From Codonopsis lanceolata (taxonomy: Eukaryota; Streptophyta; Magnoliopsida; Asterales; Campanulaceae), in assembly GCA_013146195.2 (NCBI GenBank), contig CM028377.1:39501642-39565641 (forward strand): DNA of 64,000 nt, given 5' to 3'. How positions within the stretch are numbered: the first letter of the stretch is position 1; each line of letters opens with the position of its first letter. The notes beneath the pieces are model-generated. The model was not told where the DNA came from. It saw nothing but the letters and a program-made list of their open reading frames with translations, and made no database searches. Below, in pieces: positions 23,874 through 35,733 of this stretch. The position numbers and the translations under genes are program-made.

Positions 23874-23967
23874 CATTGTTGCTGTTGGAAAAGAAGAAGC
23901 GAAAAGTAATCAAAAAGAACAAAGCAGTTCCAGAGAGGAACTAAGAGTTTGAATAGAGATAGAATAT

Positions 23968-24015
<48 letters not shown>

Positions 24016-24060
24016 TTGTAAAAGTTTGAAAAAGGCGGTTCAAAGTCTATTTAAAGAAGG
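23874..24060 (-). promoter_or_regulatory. Putative promoter and (CT)n leader of ORF3 (element B)
   Basis: On the minus strand a TATA-like CTTTAAATAGAC (~24058-24047) is followed by GAACCGCC, then a (CT)n run of about 44 bp (24013-23970), a pyrimidine-rich leader, and the ATG at 23876. The TATA-to-ATG distance is ~175 bp, compared with ~165 bp in element A. Pyrimidine-rich leaders and TATA boxes are typical of plant genes. Confidence 0.45.
23970..24013. repeat. (AG)n microsatellite
   Basis: About 22 uninterrupted AG units. On the minus strand it forms the (CT)n part of the ORF3 leader. Confidence 0.97.
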
Positions 24061-24322
24061 AGAAAAGTCATTTTAGTGAAAATGCCTTGGATGATTGACG
24101 GGTGTCTTTCAAAAGGCTTTTAACTTTAGATATTTTCAAAATGGCAGTAAAAAGTGACTTTTAAACCCCTTAGCCTTTTTAGAAAGTTTTTTTACCCTTA
24201 CATAGACTAATTAGCTGAAACACTAACCTGGTCATAACGTAGTTGAGCTATAACATAAACAAGGTTAGTAACAACTAAGTCTGCCGGTATGAAAGAAAAC
24301 TTTGTAAACTTAAAAATAAACT

Positions 24323-25600
24323 TTAAGCTATAGGATCAATCATACCAAGATTTCTCCTTAAATAAGCAAACCTGGTAGCATCCAGTGGCTTGGTGAGAAT
24401 ATCAGCCAATTGATGTTCAGTTGGAACATATTCCAAACTGATGTTACCTTTTTCCACATGATCCTTGAGGAAATGATAACGGATATCAATGTGCTTTGTC
24501 TTTGAGTGCATCACTGGATTCTTTGAGACTGAAATTGCAGAAGTGTTGTCACACATAATGGGACAATTTGTAGTCTTGATGTTGTAGTCCACTAGTTGTT
24601 GCTTCATCCAAAGTAGTTGAGAACAACAGCTGGTTGCAGCAATGTATTCTGCCTCTGTGGTTGAGTTTGCAACTGATCCTTGCTTCTTGCATGACCATGA
24701 GACAAGTCTATTTCCAAGAAATTGACAGTCCCACTGGTGCTTCTTCTGCTAACTTTGCAGGCTGCATAGTCTGCATCTGAGTACCCAACTAGATCAAAGT
24801 TGTTCCTTTTTGAATACCAGATACCCAGATTTGTAGTTGTTGAAACATATCTAATGATACGTTTAGCGAAAGAAAAATGTGATTCCTTTGGATGCACTTG
24901 AAATCTAGCTCAAAAACACAAACATACAAACATTATATCGGGTCTAGGTCTATGCGTAAGGTAAAGAAGTGAACCTATGATTCCTCTTGGTCACGTTCTC
25001 TTGCTTTCCTTCTCATCTTTGTTAAGATTGGTAATTGGAGTCTCGAATCCTTTAGTCAAGACAAAATTTCTTGATAAGTTCCTTTGCAATTTGGTTTGGC
25101 CGAGAAGATCCCGTCTGAAGTCTGTGAGAAGTCTTGAAAGTAGGTGAGCTCCCATCATGCTCATCTCGAACTTGCTTTGCATAAGCTTCTCGAATCTCTT
25201 GCACATGCTTTGATTTGGTGATCCAAAGATGATGTCGCTCATGTAGATTTGTACCAGAAGAGAATGAACTTTGTGCTTGAGGATGAACAGAGTTGTGTCT
25301 ATTCTCTCTCTCACGAATCTTTGTTCAATTAAGAACTAGGATAGAGTATCGTACCAAGCTCTGGGAGCTTGTTTGAGGCCATATAGTTCTTTCTTGAGTT
25401 GGTATACTTGATCTTGTTTGTCTTGGATGACAAAACCTGGAGGTTGTTCAACATATACCGTTTCTTGAAGATCACCATTGAGAAAGGCACTCTTTACATC
25501 CATCGATATACTTTGAAGTCCATGAATGAAGCATAGGCTAGAAAGAGTCGATTGCCTCTAATCGGCAACAGGAGCAAAGGTTTCATCGAAGTCAATTCCT
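24323..25600 (-). pseudogene. Copia B reverse transcriptase end and RNase H
   Basis: From 25600 downward: a degenerate [24 protein letters not shown] region, [15 protein letters not shown] near 25390, and the catalytic region reading YMSDIIFGSPNQSMCKRFEKLM (25314 on), where YVDD has become YMSD, so a catalytic Asp is lost. RNase H follows (24897-24323): LVGYSDADYAACKVSRRSTSG, then DNTSAISVSKNPVMHSKTKHIDIRYHFL and KPLDATRFAYLRRNLGMIDPIA with a stop at 24323. Frameshifts lie at ~25320, ~24990 and ~24600. Confidence 0.87.
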
Positions 25601-27580
25601 TCTTCCTATCGGTAGCCCTGAGCAACCAGTCTAGCTTTGTTTCTGGTGACATTTCCATCTTCATCTCTCTTGTTTCTGAATACCCACTTGGTGCCTAGGA
25701 CTGGATGGCCAGTAAGTCTTTGAACTAAGCTCCACACTTTGCATCTTTCAAACTGGTTCAGCTCCTTTTCCATAGCTTCAATCAAGTAATGGTCTTTGAT
25801 AGCTTCATCAATCATCTTAGGCTTGATTTCAAACACGAATGCGAAGGCAAACATAGTCTCATTTCGAATATTACTTCTCATACAAACTTCTGAGTTGAGA
25901 TCACCAATGATTTGAGAGATAGGGTGATCTCTTGTTTCAATAACAGCTGGAGGAAGATCACTTCTGGTGAGTTCTTCCCTTAAAGAATCTGGAGAAGGTA
26001 GAGAAGGTGATTCACGAAAATCGGTTCGAGAGAGATAGAATCTTCGAGACCTTTCATTTTCGGTGAACAAGAAGGGTGAGTGATCTGCAAAGGTGTTTAG
26101 GGTAGAAAGAAGAGATAGGTTCGGGGTCAACGAAGGGTTGTAAGAGGTACCAGAGTTGAAGTCTGGGTCTTTGGATTAGCATAACTAGATGAGTCTGTAG
26201 TTGGAGGATTCTGAGGTGAAGTAGAAGTAGAAGCATGATTTGTACCTGTCTCAACATCATCAGAATCATCAGTAACATTTGGAGCCACTCGTGGCTCTAA
26301 TAAATCATATTCATCAAAAGTAACATGCACAGATTCTAAGATTTTCAAAGAAGTTTTGTTAAATATGTGAAATGCTTTTGAATGATTGGAATAGCCCAGA
26401 AAAATTCCTTCGTCTGATTTTGAATCAAATTTGCCTCTATATTCTTTTCCATTGTATAGAATAAAACATTTACAGCCGAAGATTTTGAAAAATCCTATGT
26501 TTGGGGCTCTTCCTCTCCATATTTCATATGGAGTTTTATTATGGAATTTGTTTACAAGGATCGATTCAGGTAAAACATGCGAGGATTGACCTGAAGTATT
26601 TCGGAAGTCTAGCTTACGCGGCATAGTTCTTGTTGCTTCAATGAGTGTTATATTCTTCCGTTCAGCTACACCATTTTGTTGAGGAGTTCCGGCAGCAGAG
26701 AAGTTGTGGCCGATCCCATGGTCATCACAATATCTTTCAACACCGTTGTTTTTTAATTCGGTGTCGTTGTCTGATCTGATGTCACTTATGTCTTCAAGCT
26801 TTTGAGTTTGAAGTCTTCTGAAAAGAGCGGTGACTAGATCATATGTCTCATCCTTTGAGGTCATTGTTTCGATCCATGTGAATCTAGAGTAGTCATCAAC
26901 TACTACAAGTGTATACTTGTCTCCTGAGATACTGACTGTTGTGATTGGTCCAAAGAGATCCATGTGAAGAAGTTGAAGAGGTCTGGAAGTTGACATAACT
27001 GACTTGCTCCTGAAGGAAGACTTGGAAAGTTTCCCTAATTGGCAAGCTTTGCAACTGTCGTGGTGGCGGCAGACACCGTAGGTAGACCTTTGACAAGCCC
27101 ATCTTTGGAGAGCTTGGAGAGGTACTTGAAGTTGAGGTGACTGAGACGCTTGTGCCAAAGCCAACTGTTGTCACGAATGTTGTTCGCAACTAGGCAAAGG
27201 CTGGAGGATCTCCCTAGAAGGTTTAAGTCTACGACATAGACGTTTCCTTGTCTATTGCCGGTCAGTAATGTTGAGCAGGATTCACGATCTTTGATGAGAC
27301 ATTGGTTGGAGGAGAATTGGCAGATGAGACCTTTGTCACAGAATTGGGATATGCTCAGAAGGTTATGCTTTAAGCCATTCACTAGAGAAACTTTGCTGAT
27401 GGAGAGACTTCCTCTAGTGATTGAGCCATACCCAATCGTTTTCCCTCTTGCGTTGTCGCCAAAAATTACCGTAGGACCTTTAGCTTCAGCTATATCTGAG
27501 AGTAGACTTCTGTTCCCTGTCATGTGCCTTGAACAACCACTGTCGAGGTACCAGATGTCCTTATCTCGAATCTATAGCCA
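25601..27580 (-). pseudogene. Copia B protease remnant, integrase and N-terminal reverse transcriptase
   Basis: Open pieces in order: 27523-27035 (MTGNRSLLSDIAEAKGPTVIFGDNARG, then SWLWHKRLSHLNFKYLSKLS), 27164-26127 (HDSCKACQLGKLSKSSF zinc-binding end, MDLFGPITTVSISGDKYTLVVVDDYSRF, DNDTELKNNGVERYCDDHGIGHNFSAAGTPQQNGVAERK, LLEPRVAPN), and 26130-25606 (GTKWVFRNKRDEDGNVTRNKARLVAQGYR). The integrase core keeps D(28 residues after MDLFGP), DNDT and E in GVAERK. Two frameshifts are evident from overlapping frames (27164/27035 and 26130/26127). Integrase is the best preserved domain of element B. Confidence 0.88.
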
Positions 27581-27888
27581 TGAAGCGACTGAAAAAGTCA
27601 AAGGAACAAGGTCCCCTTTATTTTCTTTTGGGTCCCGAGGATTAGCAACCTTTTGGGACCCATACACTAACCTTGAGAGAACTAGGTCTCTCGTGATTTT
27701 GGAGGAAACAATTGCAAGAATGACAAAGATAAAGTTCCATGGATGATATCGCCTTTTTGTAGAGTGCTTGTGACTTTCCTTCTTCCCAACAAAGTCTTGG
27801 GTTCAATGCTTGTTGAAAGTAGGCTTAATTGGTTTTGTTTTCCTTGCCTTTACGCTTAGCCTTTCATAGACAAACTTTAAGTTTATTG

Positions 27889-29741
27889 TCAATTAGCTTG
27901 GGTACCAGCCAGACAAACTTGATTTTGTAGGTCTACCGCCAGACTTTGCTTTAGTTGCGACGACTTTGATTTCTCTATCGTTCCTTTTACAAGCTTCTCA
28001 TTAGAAAGAGTCTCTTTGGCTTTCCCTTTAAAAGCCTTGGGGTAAACATATGGTACACTTGTATAGCCAAGTCCATTTTTACCCTTGTTCCTGAAGGTCT
28101 GTTTGGAGAAGGAAGTATCATCAGCAGTCTTGGAGGTTTCACCTTTCTCTGTGACAGAAGAGCATGCAATGTTGGGCTCATCATTATAGCCTAAGCCTAA
28201 TTTATCTCCACTTGGCTTTTGACTAGAGAGGATTTCTTCAAAGCTTTCCTTAGAGCTGTTCCAGGAGTCAATTGTCTTTTGCAAGGCAATTTTCTCCAGG
28301 TCTAGCCCTTTGATGTGCTCAGTTAGGCAATCAATTTTGTCACAAAGGAATTTGTTTTCTCCTTTTAGCTTGATACTCTCTTGTTGACAGCTATTGAGAG
28401 TTTGAATCTCAGCTGCCAGCACAGATTTCTCAGCAGCAAGCTTTTCAAAGTTCTTTGCGAGTTTTACATAGGCTACTCTGAAAGAGTTGAACTCCTCAAG
28501 CATTTCATGATTATCCTTGAGCAGTTCTTCTTTACTGAAGTTTTCACAGTTGATCTCAACCTTTTCGAAGGGACTACGTGAGATTTCGACTTCATGTTCA
28601 GAGTCATAGGTGGGACTTGATTCATGAGCAATTAAGCATATATTGGCTTGCTCAAAATCGTCCTCATCCTCTTCTGAATCTGTCTCAAACCATCTAGCAA
28701 CATGTTTCTCTTCAATGTCTTCAGCTAGCATACCTTTTTGTTTTTGAAATTTCTTATAAAGAGGCTTTCGGTATGCTTCAAATTTTGGCTTTTGACATTT
28801 AGATGCAAAATGACCAGGTTTTCTACAATTATAACACACAAGTTCATTGTTAGATGGGCCTTCAGCAGTCTTTCTAAAAGGCTACTGGTGTGTGTCCTTT
28901 CTTCCATATTTTGCAAATTTTTTGAAACCTTTTACAAACATAGAGAATTGTTCATCTGAAAGAAAATCGTTTTCACTGGAGGAAGTAGAAGGTTTGTCTT
29001 CAACTGGGGTTTCTTCTTGTACCATGGCTGGCAAGGACAGAGTTCTGAACTGCTTGTCCTGCTCTAGAGCTTGATTAACTTCGAGCTTGTAAACCTTTAA
29101 ACTTGCATAAAGACTACGGAGAGTCATTTCATTTAAGTTCTTAGATTCTTTCATGGCGGTAGTCTTAACAAGCCATAGACTACCTAGAGAGCCTAGAAAT
29201 CTCATGTTCATTTCTTTCTTGACATAAGTTTTACCAAGAGAAAAACAACTATTTATTACCCCGCTGAAGCGATCATATGCTTGTCTCAAGGTTTTCTTGG
29301 GATCCTTTTTGAAGGAGTCGAATTGTTGAATGAAGGTGTACTTCCTGTTGTTATAATCGTCCTCATCCTCTTCTGAATCTGTCTCAAACCATCTAGCAAC
29401 ATCATTGAGTTAGTATACCAGATCACTTGTTGGTAAGTACTAGTGTCTAGTGAGCTTGTTATGATGTTGATGGCTTTACTATCTACCTCCACTAGCTTTC
29501 TTTCGCCCTCAGTCCATTCTGATTCTTCTTTTGGTACTTCAGCAGGATTTTTAGCAATGGCTGCCAGAAGATTTGGCTTCATTGGTACATGACGTCCTGT
29601 TAGTACGCACTTCCATAACCTGTTGTCAATAAAATTCATAAAACGTATTATCTTTTCCTTCCATACATCGAAATGGCCTTCGTCCAATATTGGGACGTGG
29701 TTCGCATTTGATGTAGGTAGAATGTAATGTGTTTATGCCAT
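27889..29741 (-). pseudogene. Copia B gag
   Basis: The gag ATG is at 29741-29739. Codon 3 is TAA where element C has CAA. The N-terminal block THYILPTSNANHVPILDEGHFDVWKEKI matches elements A and C in parts. A 48-bp stretch at 29355-29402 has replaced the normal sequence for TAKEMWEALVEYLEGD (see findings). Gag continues with KETLRQAYDRF, the knuckle CYNCRKPGHFASKC (28839), an acidic segment TDSEEDEDDFEQAN, and a coiled coil (28540-28230). The second knuckle is decayed (CHSCNCF, near 27735). Confidence 0.83.
29355..29402. repeat. 48-bp intra-element duplicated patch
   Basis: Identical to 28656-28703. The donor site encodes the acidic WFETDSEEDEDD part of gag. At 29355 it sits out of place in the capsid-coding part and replaces it. 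Confidence 0.9.
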
Positions 29742-29796
29742 TGGATCATATCTCTCAAGAGATTAATCTTGGAAAAACTAGTTTTCAAAGAGTTAA

Positions 29797-29808
29797 GCTC
29801 TGATACCA
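29797..29808 (-). other. Primer-binding site of copia B
   Basis: TGGTATCAGAGC on the minus strand, two bases inside the 5' LTR, complementary to initiator tRNA-Met. Confidence 0.92.
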
Positions 29809-29810
29809 AT

Positions 29811-29903
29811 TGTTAGTCCCAAAGGGCACAATAATAAGCTTGAAAAGGGGTTGAATAGCTTATTGTACACTAAAAACTTTTCGTAATAGTTCCTAGATCA
29901 AGC

Positions 29904-29907
<4 letters not shown>
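29811..29907 (-). repeat. 5' LTR of copia B, inner part
   Basis: TGTTAGTCCC start, matching the other LTRs, interrupted after 97 bp by LINE B. It continues at 35734. Confidence 0.92.
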
Positions 29908-29939
<32 letters not shown>

Positions 29940-30125
29940 CCAGAAACAGGGACGGCACCCTGCACAATTTTATTAGAATAAAGGAAGAAAAACAAACTTG
30001 AGGGGGACAACCAGCCTAGCCCTTATAAATGGGAGGACAGAGGAGCCTTACCTCGAAAGCGGAAATACAAGAGCAAAAAAGAAGGCTACAAAACAAACAA
30101 ACCAACCATCAAACAAAGAAAAAAA

Positions 30126-33100
30126 CTAAGCTATACGAAGCCGAGGAAGACCAATAGCATCCATCCGAATATCGCCACGAATAGAGCTCGGAATGTCTGT
30201 AGATGCATGAAACTCCAAATCCTGACCCGTATCCATAGCATAGTTAGCAAAGCCATCAGCAACAGAGTTGGATTCTCTATAACAATGCCTAAAATTATAA
30301 TGATGAAGCCTTTGCAAATCAAGAAGAGCCCGAATAAAATAAATACAGCGCCAAGGAGGAGAATGACCCAAGGTGAGACACCCAAAAATACAAGCCGAAT
30401 CCATCTCAACAATAGAATTCTGGAATCCATTATCAGATAGCCAACGAACACCATGAAGAAGAGCACGAGCCTCGGCAATCGTATTAGTACAGAGACCAAA
30501 GGAGAGAGCATAACCAAAAAGCACAACACCATTTGAGTCTCGAACCACACCACCACCCCCTCCAATTCCAGGATTACCCCTAGAACCACCATCCGTGTTA
30601 AGCTTGACTATACCAGTAGGAGGCTTAGTCCAAGCTACAGGAGAAATCGAAATGGATTTGGACTTGCCAAAAATTAAGGCAGGACCAACCCAACGCAGCC
30701 TTTGTAGTTCAGCAGCTTGAAGAATATCATGAAGATCATTTTGAATACGCCAGATGAGACTAGACACCGGAATACAATTACCCTCATACAAAGCAATGTT
30801 CCGACGTTTCCACAAATTCCAAAGAATGAGGGCAGGAAGGATAGTATAGATAATAGAGCCACCATTCAGCCACCAAGCCATACAAGTCTGCCGAATAGAA
30901 GAGCCATGAAAAGATATACCGTAGTTACTATGAAAGAATGACCAAACCGGGCCAGCTATCTCACTGCCAATGAAGACATGCACAAAAGAATCCGAAGAGG
31001 AAGACGCACAACATGAGCATTTCGAAGCCAAGCTGAACCCCTTCTTAATCAGAGCTTCATCCAAAGGAAGTCGAAACAACAAGAGACGCCATAAAAAGAT
31101 ACTGATATGTTTCGGGATAAGCTTGTGCCAAATGAATTTCGAAGAAAACAGTCTGGATACTTCAGGGCGATCAGAGGCCAAAGCAGATTTGAGAGAAAAT
31201 TGACCATTAGCATTGATCGACCAACAAGGCTGGTCACTGACATTACTTAAGTGGATGAGAGATTCCTTAATTAAAGGGGAGAGCCGAGGCAGAAGCTCCA
31301 TAGCCGGATCATCAACAACCGGATCGGACTGAAGAAAATCGCGAACCGAGACAATATTCGAAGACAATGGCTGACCAACCAGATTAGGCAACCACCGATC
31401 ATGCCAGGCCGAGCAGTCCCCCTTTCCGATAATCCAAAGAATATGAGGTTCGGCCATAGGTCTAGCTTGAAGGAGACGCCTGCATATTAGACCCTCTAGA
31501 TTGCACAACAACCGGTGAGCCGAGTGGCGAGCGAGCCATCGAAAATCACCTGCATACTTTTTGAGTGCGGAATCTCCACCACGCCTTAATCGAGTAAGCA
31601 CCGAACAATACGCCATAGATAAAATACCCAAACCCCGTCGAGACCGGCTTGCAACATGTCGACTTGCCACCCAAGGCGATTTGTTCGACCTTCAATCGAC
31701 CCCGAAAAATTCGAAAACATCCTTTCAATAGAATGAACAACAGCAACTGGCGGATCAATGATAGCAAGATGGAATGCCGAGATAGAGTGAAGCACATGGT
31801 TGAGCAATGTGATACGACCGGCTGGATTGAGGAAATTGCACAACCAAGAGCCAATTTTGGTTTGCAACTTTAAAATGAGGGGATCAAATATGCTCTTCTT
31901 TTTACGGCCAATATAAAGAGGACAGCCCAAATAATTAATTGGGAGGGAACCAATCTGAAAATTGAGAGAAGAGGTAATATCCTGAGTACGAGAAATATCA
32001 GTCCGAGGGGAGACGAAAAAAGCACTTTTAGCATCATTTATTAACTGCCCCGAGATGCGTTCGTAGTCTTTGAAGAGGGCCAAATGCTTACGGATGGATC
32101 TGTTATGGCCATTACAAAAGACAATAATATCATCTGCAAAGGCTAAGTGAGAAACAATCGGACAACCGCTGACCGTAGAGTAAGCCAAAGAAGGATGAGC
32201 TGCATGAAGACGAATAATGCTGCGACTAAAAACTTCTGCTGCAATAATAAACAGACTGGGAGAGAGAGGATCTCCCTGCCGAAGCCCCCGAGAGGAATGG
32301 AAAAAGCCTGAAGAGGAACCATTAACAAGGACCGAAAACCAATTGTCTGAAATGATTCGCCAGATAAGGTCAATGAATATCTCACAGAAGCCAAACTTGC
32401 GCAACACGGAAATAAGGAAGAACCAAGAGACCCTGTCAAACGCCTTGGACATATCCAATTTTAGAATCATATTGGATCCCGAAACTTTCTTACCCAAAAA
32501 GGACACAAGCTCCTGAGCCAAGAGAATGTTATCCTGTATGACTCGACCTTTCGTAAAAGCACTCTGATTACTAGATATAATGAAAGGGAGAATTTTAGCG
32601 AGCCTCGAAGAGAGAAGTTTAGAAATAACCTTGTTGCAAAAGTTACATAGGCTAATCGGACGGAACTCCTTGAAAGTGGTTGGATGCTCTACTTTAGGAA
32701 TCAGAGTGATGAGGGTACTTGTCCAAGATCTAGGAAAAGAGAAGCCCGCAAAAAATTCCAGAACAGCTTGATGCAGGTCATTGCCAATAATGTCCCAACA
32801 TTGAGAGAAGAAATGGCCCGTAAACCCATCCGGACCTGCCGCACTATCACCACTGAGCGCATTAACAGTGGTTTGAACCTCCTCTAACGAAGGAGGAACA
32901 ATTAGATCATCATTCCACTCTTCTGTAACAATATTAGGAATCACCTCCATAAGAGAATTGTCATAACAAGAACTAGCAGTAAGTTGCTCTTCAAAGAAAT
33001 TCACAGCTTCACGCTTGATGTCCCCTTCCTGATCAAGAATAGTGCCATCCTGTTGTATAATCGAGTGGATATAAAGCTTACGACGAGACTGTAAAACCGA

Positions 33101-34195
33101 GGAGTGGAAAGCCTTTGAGTTGTTGTTACCTTCCTTCAACCATTTAATACGAGATTTTTGCTTCCAAAAAATTTCCTCACGGGAAAGACAAACCCTATGA
33201 TGAGCCTGCGCTCTCATTAAATCGGCCCGATTCTCAGCTGAAGGATTTAGCTCATAAAATAATTCCTTTTCCATAACATCAACTTCCGCCTCTTTAAGAG
33301 AACTGAAAATATTACCAAAAATATCCCTGTTCCAGATTCGCAAAGCATTCTTAACATTCTTGAGCTTGAGAGAAAAACTAACCAAAGGTCTCCCCGTAAC
33401 TGTTTGTCTCCAAGCCGAGCTAACCACATCCAAAAAAGAATGATGAGAAGACCATATGTTAAGGAATCGAAACGGAGTGGGAGTCAAGCGGGAACCCCAA
33501 GAGTAACTGAGAAGAAGAGGAGCATGGTCCGAACAAGTACGGCTAAGGTGCTGAACTGAAGCCGATGGAAAAGATTGAAGCCAACTATGATTACCCAGAA
33601 ACCGATCAATACGCTGAAGAATAGTAGAACCCCCATCTTGTTTATTCCACCATGTGAACTGAGGACCCGAAAACCCAAGATCTGAGAGGCCAGTGGCCGC
33701 CAAACAGGAGTGAAAATCTAGGGCCCCTCTTCTATCCCAGCCGTTACCACCCGATTTCTCCGATGGATGCATGATAATATTAAAATCACCCCCAACTAGC
33801 CAAGGGGTATCGCCCACTTGCGAACTGATGTCGATAAGCTCATTCCATAAGTCTTGACGATCAATTATATCACATTTAGCATAGACCCACGTGACATAAA
33901 TAAAAGAAGACCAAGAGAAGTGTTTAATCCGGAGAGTTAATTGTTGAATGGAACTGACGTGGATCTGGCAAGAAAACGCAGCCTTGATGAAAACCCAAAT
34001 AGAACCTGACAGATTAATGAAGCTAGATCGGAATTGGAGCTGCCTGGAAAGAAGAGCAATTCTGTCTTCGGAAATCATCGGTTCACTGATAGCAACCAAA
34101 GAAATATTGTGAGTACGAATAAGAAATTTAAGACGAGCAATAGTGGGATCATTCCCTATGCCACGAACATTCCAAAATAAAGCTTTAAGATCCAT
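30126..34195 (-). pseudogene. LINE B ORF2: endonuclease / reverse transcriptase / RNase H (one frameshift)
   Basis: It starts MDLKALFWNVRGIGND at 34195. The endonuclease has GGDFNIIMHPSEKSGG and SDHAPLLL near its end. The reverse transcriptase includes GPDGFTGHFF, NQSAFTKGRVIQDNILLAQEL, KLDMSKAFDRVSW, RQGDPLSPSLFI and the intact catalytic motif LAFADDIIVF. The frame is open for 869 codons to 31586 and then shifts. A second frame from 31670 to 30126 carries the Cys-rich zinc-binding part (SKCSCCASSSSDSFVHVF) and RNase H (KLNTDGGSRGNPGIGGGGG ... YRESNSVADGFANYA). Apart from that frameshift the motifs look functional. ORF2 supplies target-primed reverse transcription. Confidence 0.93.
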
Positions 34196-35671
34196 GGGAA
34201 AAGGAAGGAGAAGGAACGAATTGAGATTGCTTAGCTGCTTGCAGACGAGTTAGACGATCTGTTGGAGGAATGCCTTGCTGTTTCTTTGAGGTAATTGGTG
34301 CGTCCAGGTTTAAAGCGTCCAAAGAATTATTATTATCATCCTCTTCTTCAATAATCTCCAAAGTAGCAAATTTATTCGGAGAGTGGAAAGATTGCAGATT
34401 ATCGGGAAAAGCCTTAACAGGCACTTGAGAAACTGATGTCGGGTTCATCTGAACATAATTGGTGGAGGGATGAGTCTCAAGAGATACCGAAGCATTGCTT
34501 GTAGCAGCTTGATCAGGACCAGTGTGAACAGGAGTATGATCATGAGCAATACCATGCATATTACCATCCACGCACTGCGCCGTATCCGAGCCATGCACAA
34601 CACCAGTCGTAATCGGCTCAGCATTTATGAAGCTAGCATCTTTATTCGGACCAGAATCCACATTAACTGATGGTGGGTCATTATTAACGTGCAAATTGGG
34701 ATGGCCTTCATCAACATTGAGCGGGCTTGGAGTTGAGTCAACTAACACTGATTTTGCTTTATCCACCTTTTTTGGGGTCCAACGAGTTTTAACATCAGGC
34801 TTGGGGGCTGTGTGGGTAGGGTTTTGGTTGACGGCTGACGAATCTTGGGGCATAGTTGTAGGGTTTGCAGCCTTGTTTTCAACAATAGGAGGGTTCTTGA
34901 TCTTACAGCTTACTCTCCTCCGAATGGCCTTGACGACAACAAAGGACTACAATACGATATCAGGTTTTCAGCTTCAATGTACTGCCAAAATCCTGGAGCA
35001 TTAGACCCATTCTCTATCCATATGCGTTTAGGAACAGTCTTCAATAGGTCAATCTCTACACAAATCCGGGCTACACTTGGACGAGTAAAATTGATGGTGG
35101 CATGATCAAGCATAAGCGGCTTCCCAAATAGATTGGCAATTGAGAAAAGGGCAGTCTTATGAAAAAGATGAATCGGAAGATTTGGAAGCGAGAACCATAC
35201 AGGAATAAGAGGGCTTTCAACATCAGGCCGAAAATCCGGTGTCCACTTAAGAACCCGCATAGGAAAACGACCTAAATACCAGTGATCCTTGATCCATAAT
35301 CGCTGGTAATCCTCTTCATGTTGAACCTGAATAATGATATGCTTAGCGTCAAAATGGCCGACCGTGAAACCGGCCTTCAAACCAAACGTGTGAAAGGCCT
35401 TTTTCGTAGCCTCCATGGATGGACGACCGTGGGAAAACTTTCCAATAAGGGTGTGCTTGAAAGGGGCAGCTAGTTGCTGAATAATGTCATCCGAGAGTTT
35501 TAGGGCCGGCTCACCCTTATGAGAAGAAGGAGGAAACAAAAACGCTAGGGAGGCAGGAGGAGTGACCACGGCTTCGGCAAATGATTTGGACGTGGTTGGG
35601 GCTGTAGTGTGGTCCGGTGGAACAGTAGGAGGCGGAGCCTCCATGGCAGCCGCCATAGGGGAACGGCGCAA
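34185..35671 (-). pseudogene. LINE B ORF1: DUF4283-type RNA-binding protein
   Basis: It starts MRRSPMAAAMEAPPPTVPP at 35671, with a Pro-rich N-terminus and DUF4283-type pattern (GRPSMEATKKAFHTFGLK, RIWIENGSNAPGFWQYI). The frame closes at 34910 just inside the zinc knuckle; one base out of frame the sequence still encodes LCCRQGHSEES, so a small indel broke the knuckle. The C-terminal part is open from 34853 to 34185. Its final codons overlap the ORF2 ATG (ORF2 starts at 34195, 8-10 bases before the ORF1 stop). Confidence 0.88.
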
Positions 35672-35733
35672 CCCAAAGCCGGCTAGGGTTTTAGAGAGAG
35701 AAGGTTTTTAGAGAGAGAAGGATAGGATGTCCG

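Larger units (their letters stand above)
29908..35733 (-). mobile_element. L1-type LINE B, full length, inserted in the copia B 5' LTR
   Basis: Flanked by the 17-bp direct repeat TCCTAGATCAAGCACTT (29891-29907 and 35734-35750). The minus-strand element ends in a poly(A) tail (plus-strand T run to 29939). It has a 3' UTR to ~30125, ORF2 (30126-34195), ORF1 (34185-35671) and a short 5' UTR. Each ORF has one evident frame break. At 5826 bp it is complete and among the younger insertions in the window. Confidence 0.95.
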
